Source: Amia ocellicauda
Taxonomy: Eukaryota; Chordata; Actinopteri; Amiiformes; Amiidae
Reading direction: 5' to 3'
DNA length: 64,000 nucleotides
NCBI RefSeq assembly: GCF_036373705.1
Contig: NC_089868.1
Coordinates: 16,350,520 to 16,414,519 of the forward strand
How positions within the stretch are numbered: the stretch's first letter is position 1; each line of letters begins with the position of its first letter. Below the pieces are notes generated by a model. That model was not told the DNA's origin. It saw nothing but the letters and a program-made list of their open reading frames with translations, and ran no database searches. The translations under genes were made by a program, and so were the position numbers. This document shows, piece by piece, positions 13,101 to 22,817 of this stretch.

Positions 13101-15224
13101 CCGGAGGAAACCGAACAAATGTGAGTCGGGACACATTCACTCATTCAAATACAATGTATGGCTCTTGCTGCAGTTTCATCTCTTCATAAAAAAAAAAAAA
13201 AAAAAGGGATCTATGTAAACCACACGCTGAGAGCGACAGTGGTACTCCGATAACTGGTTTGATTTAATTACATCCCACTCTTTGTCAGAAACCATTCCTA
13301 CTATAGGGCTGTTAAAACTCACTGGGGAGGCTGCTTCCTCGATACACGGTCCAGGGAGAGCCCTGCGTGTGTTAAGGAGAGTTTAAGAAGTGCTGCACAG
13401 GCAAGATGTGGAGGGAGGGAGGGAGAGAGGGGTGAGTGGGGGGGGAGTGCAGAAACAAAAGATTAGAGGTATGCTGTGTTGCTCACTTTTAAAATCACAT
13501 CCGAATTCCTCTCTGTCACCCAAAGTGCATTACTAAACCTCAGAATCGCATATCTGTCAGTTATCTGGTGATATATGGTGGTTGGGAGCATCATTAAAAA
13601 AAAAAAAAAAAAAAAAGTGACAAAGGCTGTAAAACAGTGGTGGTTTCACCTTCCGGTCACTGTGATCTGCCTTTAACCCCACGGGGAGTGTGGCCTAATT
13701 GAGTTGCTCCCTGATGGGGTCAGCCGAAGCTCCAGCCAGGCCATTTGTCAGTGTAATGCGTGCTGTCTGCGCCAGGCGTGTGACAGCGTTGCCGTCTCTC
13801 TTCCTCCCCCAGTTCCCGATGGGCCCCGGCTCGGACGGCCCCATGGGGGGCATGGGCGGGATGGAGCCGCACCACATGAACGGATCATTAGGTAAGCCAA
13901 GGCTCTCAATGAGAGCGAGCAAAATTTAATAAAGCAGACGCTAAACACAACATCAATGCTATTGATCTGAAATGTAAGCCTGTTATGAGGAGGGAGTTGT
14001 TCTTGCTAATAGCACTTGCTGCTTTTACTGCAGGAATTTATCCAATTTAGAGAGACCATTTCTTTAGTGATATAAAAAAGGACTGACGCAATGTGAATTG
14101 TAGCCGTTCTCAGTATCAATGCACTTGTGGGATCGTTAATAACTGTGAAACCATTAACAAAAAAATATGGATGCTAAAATCGGAGAACATAAATGCACAT
14201 TGTAATTTTCTTTTTTCTTTTAAAATCTGTACAGGGTCAGGTGACATAGATGGACTTCCTAAGGTAAATTTGTGTTAAATGTGTCTGTGTACATATATAA
14301 TATCCAGTACCTTTTAAGAAGCAGATATATTATTTTTAATACAGATTCTAGTGGTACAGCTCTGTGCTAAGCCAGTTTGTTACTGCAGTTTATTTGGCAC
14401 ACATACCATGAACTGTCTTACCTGATAAGTGAACAGTTAAAATATTGAGCTGTAATGATGTTCTGTTTTTTAATATTTTATGTGCTTTCTAAAAACTGTT
14501 TGAAAGATTTCCCATTAATAATCCTTTGGGCTTATTAGTGGAATCCGTATTGATTCCTGGGTTTCTTGATCTCTGCAGAATTCTCCAAACAACATAAGTG
14601 GCATTAGCAATCCGCCTGGCACCCCGCGGGATGACGGGGAGTTAGGGGGCAACTTTCTCCACTTCCAAAATGACAATGTGAGTATCCACACCCCCGGACG
14701 TGCACAAAGGGGACGTCGCTATTTACGGTGCCAATCCGTATCCCAATTGCCCGCGTTCTCCTCGGGTTCAGTACAGGGCAGAGGACGCTTACTAAAATAA
14801 AGAAAATGAGGTAGCAAATCCTGCAGCATTGATTGCTCGTTCGCGGGTCAGATCGGGCATAGTTCGTCAGGGTGGAAGTCTGTTAAGTTGTCCTCGAGGG
14901 ACTCAAGAGATTAACATTTTTTAACATTGCGTCCTTTCATTGCTTCACTTCATTACCAGGGTGGTGTTCCTCAGAGAAAACAAATCCTTTTTAGTACTGC
15001 AATCACAGTTGTAGGATTTCATTTTATTTCATTGCTTATTTTAGTTCTGACAAGTGGAGCATATTAGGTGTAGGAACTGTTTGTAAGTGTAAAGACAGTA
15101 TGCCAATCATAGTAAATGCAGAGAGAGGGTCCTAGTAGGTCCACCAGCTCCCATTCATTTGGTTTGGGTCTAACCATCCGACTGTTTCTTTCAGTACTCT
15201 CCCACCATGACGATGAGCGTGTGA
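1141..15224 (+). CDS. ssbp3: Single-stranded DNA-binding protein 3 (partial, C-terminal exons)
   Basis: SSBP proteins bind LDB1/CLIM and stabilise LIM-homeodomain transcription complexes in the nucleus. The N-terminal LisH domain lies outside the window; what is seen is the Pro/Gly/Met-rich activation region and the conserved C-terminus. Phase-consistent exons: 1141-1230, 6155-6235, 7016-7075, 8292-8358, 8719-8795, 10184-10248, 10463-10511, 11137-11172, 12225-12279, 13050-13120, 13813-13891, 14235-14263, 14579-14677, 15195-15224. Hallmarks are [39 protein letters not shown] and the ending [10 protein letters not shown]. The 81-nt exon at 6155-6235 ([15 protein letters not shown]...) matches the cassette used in the long human SSBP3 isoform. 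SSBP3 is favoured over SSBP2/4 by [24 protein letters not shown] and the neighbouring MRPL37. The C-terminal LHFQNDN lacks a Ser present in the human form. It is tail-to-tail with MRPL37. Confidence 0.95.
1231..6154 (+). other. ssbp3: Large SSBP3 intron with CNE-like blocks
   Basis: A 4.9 kb intron without convincing coding exons or transposons. Parts such as 3950-4130 and 4600-4760 are complex, non-repetitive and dense in TAAT/TTAATTAA homeodomain-type cores. That is the look of conserved noncoding enhancers in developmental regulator introns. Conservation cannot be tested from one sequence, so this is inference. Confidence 0.4.
2121..2138 (-). promoter_or_regulatory. CTCF-like motif
   Basis: Read on the minus strand this contains CACTAGAGGGCAG, a close match to the CTCF core CCASYAGRKGGCRS with one mismatch at the 5' edge. 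It lies in the large SSBP3 intron. Chance matches are possible. Confidence 0.4.
11287..11295 (+). other. ssbp3: Candidate 9-nt microexon in SSBP3
   Basis: The nine bases CGTTTCAAG are preceded by a pyrimidine-rich tract ending in CAG and followed by the donor GTATGC. The flanking exons (11137-11172 ending in TYV, and 12225-12279 starting in GPP) are both phase 0 here. Inclusion would insert Arg-Phe-Lys without changing the frame. I know of no RFK insert at this point in human SSBP3, so this may be chance. Confidence 0.25.
13188..13205. repeat. Poly-A tract
   Basis: Uninterrupted run of about 18 A in an SSBP3 intron. No SINE or LINE body was recognised upstream. Confidence 0.8.
13596..13616. 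repeat. Poly-A tract
   Basis: Uninterrupted run of about 21 A in the same SSBP3 intron, without a recognisable retroposon upstream. Confidence 0.8.
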
Positions 15225-16930
15225 TTCCCCCGGCCCCAGACAAGAAAGTCGGCCATCATCTGGAAGATTTAGGAAAGTATGCAAGAAGCAGCTAAACATT
15301 TTTGGCAAGGAACCAGGGAAGCACCCCTGAATTTAGTTTCATGCAATAATTCAAGAAAAAAAAACGAAATGGCTGAACTTCTTGTGTTCCATAAAACATG
15401 AAGGACAAATTTTTTCAAGACATGTCAAAACCAGCTTCTGGAAGGATTATATACATACATGACGCCTTTTTTTTGTTTTGTTTTTATTATACTTTATTTT
15501 TGTTTTAAATTCCTGAGCTAAAACGGAAAGCCGACTTGACCTCTTTGCTTTGTCCTTGAAAACTGTTGTCTGTTTGTGCTGAGCTGCGCAGGGAAGCTAG
15601 AGGAGGTGTGAGAAAATCATGTCAATATTGTTGCTACTTTTTAAACTGGACAGTCTACATAATGCACTGTGGATTGGTTTAGAAAACAAACAAAATGAAA
15701 ACGGTCTGTCGGCCTCCGAAGCAGGGGGAAAAAACCTTTTTCAGACCTACTGCTCCTTGGAAATCTTCATAATGAACACTCAGAAGATGCCTTGTATTTG
15801 ATGAATTTTTTGTTTTGTTTTATTTTTTGAAGATTTTTGGGGGGTTTTGGCCAGAAAGATCCTGCATATTGGACTCTTTGTGGGAGAGATCTGGTTTTAC
15901 TAGTTTTTAAGTGATATTTTGTTTGTGTAACTCCACAAATACAAGTACACGCTTTCCGAGAATCTACGTAGTCTCCAGCGACTTGGAAAAGGTTTATTTT
16001 GGTAAAGAAAATGAAAAGAACGATTTCCCTGCACTGCATCTGTGTTCATTTTCATTTATATTTAAATAATTCTTTCATGACTGCTGTTCTGTAAACATGC
16101 TCTATAAAAAAAAACAAAATAAACCTCCACATCAAGAGGGAATTTGCAGAAAATGACACAAAACCCGTTGTACAGTGACATTGTGTGAAAGCTGGGATCT
16201 ATGTACAGTACACTACCTGTAGATGGTCTTTTTTTAAGCCCACTTCTATAAAAAAGAAAGTGTATCATGTTATGTATAAAATATTATCTGCCTGGACATA
16301 CCTTTGTGCTGATTCTTGAACATTGTAGCTGTTTGTGTTTCTTACCTTGTAGTCTGGTTATAATGAGAGAAAAAAAAAAGTAATTATACATTGTAGTTTG
16401 TGTTCAATATTTGTTGCTAATGTTTTATCAAGGGATGTTTTTCCTCCCCTCCAGATCCAACCTCCCCGCTTCTCCTCGCCTCAAAACCCTCCCCGAGTTT
16501 TATTTGACTCTTTCATTGCCAGATTTGTATGGGTTTCTTGCTGCAGTTAGTGAGATGCATTTCATACTTTTTAACTCATGAATTATTTAACTCTTGTATG
16601 CGTCTGCTTTAACTAGGCATTTCTATGTGCTTAGCTTAGGGTGTTTCAAGAAGAAAAAGTATGGTGGTCTCATAATTGCAGTAAGAATAGAAAATGCAGA
16701 ATAATATTTTATTGTATTGCTGTAAACCTTTGGTCTCCATGATGCTTCTTCATTTTATATATTTTTTTGATTTTTGTTTTTTGTTTACTTTTTACGCGGA
16801 AAAAATGATCGCTTGGTAATGTAATTTTACAATAACTAAATTATTTGTCTTCATTGATAATGGGATGGTTTTTGAATGAAACGGTTCCTTCCCTTCCCCT
16901 CCCTACACTGTAATAAATATAAAGAAGAAA
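15225..16930 (+). other. ssbp3: SSBP3 3' untranslated region
   Basis: AT- and T-rich sequence directly after the TGA. It has candidate AATAAA signals at 16118-16123 and 16912-16917, allowing short and long 3' UTR forms of about 0.9 and 1.7 kb. Confidence 0.7.
16912..16917 (+). terminator. ssbp3: AATAAA polyadenylation signal of SSBP3
   Basis: Canonical AATAAA about 1.69 kb after the SSBP3 stop. It is the most distal canonical signal noted in the T-rich 3' region. Confidence 0.5.
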
Positions 16931-18491
16931 CTGTCTTTGTACTGGTTTGCATCTGGAAGTCTGTTTACTGCTCTTTAGCAAGGCTTCTCTTTGAAGTGAC
17001 AAGGATATACAAGTTTGAAATCATCTTATTTACAAATGCAACAAAGAGGGGGAAAAAAAAAAGCTTAATTTCCTCTTGGACTTCAGAGTAGCGCTGTCCT
17101 GAGGTCTCTGCTGTGCAAAGGTTACCATGTCTCACTGGACAACCCTGACCCCTCCGATCGTCCAGCGAGTGACTGATGAATCGCATCTGGACTTACTCAG
17201 CGAGAACCTGCTGTGATAAGACGCGTCAAAGATGCACAACAGACTTTGATTCCACCTCCAGTCAGTGGATTTTATTTTTCCAGACAGTTTTTTAAAGGAC
17301 AAAAGTATACCACTGCTGGGTTCACCGGCCGGTTAGCTGGACTATTGGATATGCATTAGTGTGGAGATCAGCCATTAGTAATACTTCATAACCACATGCT
17401 CTCCATGTAAACCACTGACCTACACTACTACTATACAAGCATTCATGCCGTTTAAGGAACCTTCAGATCTGTGAATTCAATTTAGATGTGTTGTAGCTGA
17501 ATATAAAATGCAGCTTTTACAGTATTTAAGCTCTGGGAGCGATGTAACTGAGGTTTCCGTCATTGTGGAATTGTAACTCTCCAGGATGATGCCTTTCCTC
17601 AGAAACGAAACGCTATCGGATTACTGACGAGGACACTTCCGTTAATGTAATTATACGTTAATATGAACTCCCATCCGGTGTAAGGTTGCAGATAGTGTCT
17701 GAGATCCGCCGACCGGAAGTGTGGAGCTGCCAGTGTGCGGAGGAGACGGGGTGTCAGCGCTGCACAGAGGTCTGCGGAGAAAAGGCCGTTACCTTTATTG
17801 CACTGACATCTTTTCCCGCGAATGGTAATCTAAGAAAAAGGGTTTTATTTGCCATTTCTTTGAGTAACACATTCGGTCTAATGATCCGGTTCTTTGTGGT
17901 TATCTTGGAAATAACACTCTGCGTTTATTAATGTAAGGTAGGGACACACTATCTGGTATAAACACATAACTCCAGTGGATGGAGACAGTGATGGAGCAGT
18001 TTAATTACACAACACGGCCCCACAGGGTGCGACTGGGAGTTCATGTTCTTGGAGATGACTACATGAGTTAGCACTATGTATTCCGCCTATTAGGCCAGAT
18101 TGTTTGCTGCTTTGTAAATGAATAGAAATGCTGCTCGGGAGACGTGTGTGAGAGACAACGTCAATCATTTAAATGACTTGAACAAATAACAGTGTTCACA
18201 GTTAGGTGAGGAGACGTCCAACACCTTTGGCGTGGAAGGTCAGTATTAAGTGTCAGGGCTGTATGTGTCGGGGGAAACACTTTGGATTGTCAATACTGGA
18301 TGATAAATTTAGATTAATGCTTTGTATGAGTTGTAGAATACTTGCTACACGAAAATGATTGTAAATATATATTGTCTCAGGCATAACGACTTTTTTGAAG
18401 GGGAAAAAACATCACCTGAAAGAAATGTTCAGATTCTGGAAATTAGGATCCACATAAGACCAAAAGATCACGATTTGAACTTTGCTTCAAC
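16931..18491. other. Intergenic, SSBP3-MRPL37 (tail-to-tail)
   Basis: Lies between the putative poly(A) signals of two convergent genes. No protein homology, RNA gene or clear repeat was seen. Confidence 0.5.
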
Positions 18492-18497
18492 TTTATT
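18492..18497 (-). terminator. mrpl37: AATAAA polyadenylation signal of MRPL37
   Basis: TTTATT on the plus strand reads AATAAA on the minus strand, about 180 nt after the MRPL37 stop. It implies a short, GC-rich 3' UTR. Confidence 0.65.
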
Positions 18498-18675
18498 GTG
18501 AAGGCTATACAAAAATGAAACGAAACTGAACGCCAAGATCTATCAGGCTGGGTTGTGCAGAAAGTGGCAGCGGCGGCCGGATCCCAATCTCCACGATCAG
18601 CGCGTCGTGTGGCCAGGTGGGCGGAGGAGAGGGAAGGCCTGGCCCGGGGACAGCGGGTGGAATTTCAGCCGCTCT

Positions 18676-21644
18676 TCACACGGCTCCGTGCAAGTACAAT
18701 GCGAGGAATTTCTTGAATGTGTCTGGCTGATACCCAGATAAGCCAGCAGGAACCTCGAGAGATGGAAAGCAGTACTTACATTACATATCGGGTAACGTCT
18801 TGCTCAAAGAATAGGTCTAGGTGTTCTGTTCATTTCAAATTATATATATATATGACTAATCAACTTTTAACACTTCAGTTCCCCAATGAGGACATTTTCC
18901 ATTTGCACTTATTTATACATCAATTAACTATAGCACTCCACAAACTCTTAAAACCGGTTTGGAACTCAAGACTAATTTGTATTCAGTGTTTAATCTATTA
19001 CCTGGATTTCTCTTTTTGAGCTAACTTCTGATTTCTACAATAGAAAGTTATATTTCCCCAGGAAAAACTTGGCTTTTCAAAGGGGAAGAGCATTTTTTTT
19101 TCTTCTTCCTTCCCTCTGACAAAGCCATACCCTGTGTTTCTGTTACTTAGACAGCCCCCTAGTGGTCGTACAACCAACAAACATCCTTTTAAGCCCCACA
19201 ACGATTCCATATTGACTGAGGAAGCAGTTCTGTTTTGAAAGAAAAATAAATACAAACCCCGATTACACAAATACTGCATGTTCAGTTTGATGTTGTGAAT
19301 CCCATTGTATACGATCACCACAGTGTTTTTACTGACCTGGACAACCTTCCGCTTAATGAGTGGCCGGCACTTTGCGTAGTCATACAAGGGCTGGTCCGGC
19401 TCCAGCCACACCAGGTTCTTGATGCCGGTGTCGGGCCCGAGCTCGGTGCTGTTCAGCTGGAACACCGCAAATTGGAAGGTCCTGCCATCTGTGGCCACAC
19501 TCTGCACCACGATGGGCTGCTCCAACACCTGGGGCTGAACCTGGGGAGGTAGAACAACTCCCTGTTAGCCAGAGAAGGTACCCAAAAATCAGTTAAAGGC
19601 CATGATGACTAGAATTGAGCGAGAAAAGGAAGACGTGAATCTGACTTCCCGCGACTCCCTTTATAATCCTTCCACGCTGAATTCTGTTGGGTCTCTGTGG
19701 CGGCGCACCTACCCCGTACAGAGCATGGGCCCTGGCCAGCGCGTTCCCGAACGAGAACATGATCATCTTGGCGCGGATCTGCTCGGGCTTCATCATGGGC
19801 CCGGCGTCGCCCGCCTCGGAGAAGAACAGCGTGTGGGCGTGGGGGTAGGGGTAGCCCTCTCCGAAACCTGCGAAGCAGCCGAGGCAGGGGACAGGCACAG
19901 TGACCTATCTGATGAAATCTTCAACTTGAGACTCATTAGATAGAATGCATTCGAACACTGTGCATAATATACATACATGGGGACCCAAAAGTGTTTTTCA
20001 ATGACTATAGTGGCTGTGTGAGGTCTGAGCCCTACCCGTGTGGCTTTTCTCCTGGTATACGCGAGTGCACTGCAGGTCGATGGTGGGGGAGATGGGATAG
20101 AAGGACTCCAATATGTAATCCTCTGTGCTCTTCACCTCCTCCTTCCCAGCAACCACTGGTACAGGAGACGCACTGTTCAGCAGCATGCCGTTCTTTCCTC
20201 GCACTTGGAACAGATCAGCATCTGTGAACCAAGACATGAATGGATTTTGCGTTCTCGCAGTTTAACGATGTAGAAAATGAGTTGAGAGCGTTCAGCACAG
20301 AGATGGGAACAAACCTCGATTCCAGTACGTAGACAGACTGTAGTTTTGAGCCAGCATCCTCTTGGACAGTGAAGGGTGTTTTGTTTGTAGGGTCCCACAC
20401 AAGTGCAGTAAGTCCTTCAACAGGGTGGGGCTGTGAAGCGAACAGAGCAGTGAGAGGCTCAAACAGAACATGAACAAGCACTGCACTACACTCCTTTTTG
20501 CAATAAGGAATCATAGGCTGAGCCAAGCTATGTTAAAAGTCTATATTAAAAGTCATTCAAGTTTTGCGCAGCAGTTAAAGAGCATGAATTACAGGAGTTC
20601 TATGCACTTAAATGGAAACCTAAAACATTCCCTGTATGTTTCAGGTCAGTGATTGGTGTTTTATGCAACCTAATATGCTTGAACAAAGAGACTTGTATTC
20701 ATTCATTTAAAATTTATAATATCCTATCACTTGAATCACAATTTCAAAAGATAAGAAGGGGGATCTTATTCAAACATGGAAATGGGCTGTGACATTTGGT
20801 TTTTCCTGCATGCATCCACCATTACAAGAGTGAGACGGAGAAATAAAAGAAATGTTAAGCAATACAACACCTCTGTGATAAAAGGTAGCTCTCTGTGCAA
20901 TAAAGGGCATCCTTCCCCAGACGTAATGAGTGATATCAAAGCCTTGGCGATGCAGAGGAACGAGATCAGTGGAAGGGGCTCTTTAGGCAGAGAAATCCTG
21001 CCCTGCTGTGAGCTGCATTAATTAATGAAAACCTTATTCGGACAATCCCCACTGTGAGGGAGACGGCCCTGCATTTAGCGATGGTCATTAGATTTAACAC
21101 ACAGTCAATATCCCCTATGGAGCAAAATGTCATGTTCCATATTTAAAGCAAAGCAATCCTTATGCTTTTTCGATAGCAAAGCTAAAGACTAAAGGAAATA
21201 AAGTTCAACCGAACAATGGCTGATGGTACTACCCATGTTCCTCACACCCCCTTCTTGTTCACCATTCAATACCACTTTTTCCCCCCCGATTTCTTCAATA
21301 TATGGGTTGTTTTTGAATGAGTAGATATAGATTATGATTTACATGCTGAGGGACCAAAGGAATGTGAAGCGTTCTACCAGGTCATGAGGGAACTCACCAG
21401 AACTGGTCTCGCCTGGGGCGGACTTCGGTGGTGTCCCAGAACCGGGAGTGGCGGATTGCTTCTTGGACTCGTTGGTCCTGGTTCTCAATCTGGTTGGCTG
21501 GGTCCTCGGCCAACGAGAGGATCTGCACGGGAAGTCCTTGGATAAGCTTGGACTTGGAAAGCCACAGGGCTTGTCTAACACCTGCAAACAGAAGCAAAAT
21601 CAATTACAATGACACATTGGCTACTTGTGATGCCCTCATAATGT

Positions 21645-21707
<63 letters not shown>

Positions 21708-22379
21708 CACCAGTTTACTTAGAATATACATATTTGAGAGTGGCCCCTTCTAAAAGCCCTTTGATGGCACTGCTATAGGAGATTGCAGAGCTGTTAAGAT
21801 TTAGACTGCTTTGACTCCCAAATCGGACTACATTTGTACATTTAAGCAGCCAATACTTGTGTATGGTAATGTTTTTGTGCTTTACAAGAGAGCCATACAA
21901 ATGTAATTAGCAGTCACAGCATAAATACACCGAGATGTACAATGAAAGGGGGATACTCTTCACAATCCTGATCTAAACTAGTTGTAAACATTACCTTCCA
22001 ATATGCTTGTCCTCTGAGTGAATATATAACATGGTGTGTCTTTATGCAGCGGCATCTCCTCGCACTTGGGCCCATAGTAGTGATAGGGGTCGTGCCAGTC
22101 CCTGCGCCAGTGCGGGAACGTCGGCTTTGACAACCCGGGGACGTAATGCATCCTCTCGGCGTAGGTGATGCGCTCCAGCCCAGGGATATCAATGACTTGA
22201 TTTGCTTTTCGTTGCGGGGGTGCCTTGGATAAAAGGCAGTAAGTGACGGAGAAGGATCGGCGTCCCGCAACATCTTTTCGGCAGATCCGAGGACATATTT
22301 GGTTTCCAGACCCTCCAGTTTTTAAATAGGTTAAGAGCGGTTCTGTCGCCTTAACCCTCTGGAAAATAGCTTTAGACAT
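18676..22379 (-). CDS. mrpl37: Mitochondrial large ribosomal subunit protein mL37
   Basis: A structural protein of the mitochondrial large ribosomal subunit. Seven phase-consistent exons on the minus strand, 5' to 3': 22379-21995, 21581-21398, 20430-20315, 20221-20036, 19867-19713, 19528-19337, 18726-18676. They give 422 residues, against 423 in human. Recognised stretches are the start [87 protein letters not shown] and the end [13 protein letters not shown]. The basic, Ser/Thr-containing N-terminus fits a mitochondrial targeting peptide. The start was chosen as the first Met of the open first exon and agrees with family length. It is head-to-head with CYB5RL, with 438 bp between start codons. 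Confidence 0.96.
19151..19167 (-). promoter_or_regulatory. CTCF-like motif
   Basis: Minus strand reads CCACTAGGGGGCTGT, a near-consensus CTCF core (CCACYAGRKGGCRS). It lies in the last MRPL37 intron, in the same orientation as the motif at 2121. Confidence 0.5.
21649..21703. repeat. (AT)n microsatellite
   Basis: About 27 TA units in the first MRPL37 intron. Confidence 0.95.
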
Positions 22380-22817
22380 TTTTTAAACTACTTTGACTAA
22401 TCAACATATATCATTACAATTACAGAGAAAATACTATAAATCTGTACTGTGTTGTGTGATAAATCCCTTGCCCCTGGCACCCTACATGTCATTTTACTTC
22501 ACAGGAGGCAGCCATCTTGTGCCGCGCAGAGCACCCTGGGTATTTCGTGTCCTCAAAGCTAAGGTACCGTGGATAAATTAAAACACGTTAACCGGATTTT
22601 AACCACAGCAAACACACACCGCTCATACACTATTTGTATTTAACGCACATTAAAAACATCAACATACAACAGTATATTCTGTTTAAGTTCAGCTTTCGTT
22701 TTGGAAGTCTCCTAAAAGATCGTACGTTATGTAAACATGTTGTAAGTTGTAGATGATCCCTTGACGGGCTGTCAGCGGCGTTATTGACAGGCATCCGCGG
22801 CGCCGCTTCCTCAGCAG
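22380..22817. promoter_or_regulatory. Bidirectional promoter region MRPL37/CYB5RL
   Basis: 438 bp separate the divergent start codons. The middle holds a YY1-type GCCATCTTG and GC-rich sequence without a TATA box, typical of housekeeping bidirectional promoters. The shared-promoter role is inferred from spacing and motif. Confidence 0.6.
22511..22519 (-). promoter_or_regulatory. YY1-type site
   Basis: GCCATCTTG on plus is CAAGATGGC on minus, the YY1 core found near start sites of ribosomal and mitochondrial protein genes. It lies 132 bp upstream of the MRPL37 ATG. Confidence 0.5.

Noticed and set aside
18998-19528. A 176-codon minus-strand open frame at the MRPL37 sixth exon
   Set aside because: Only the first 64 codons are MRPL37; the remainder reads through the donor into the intron.
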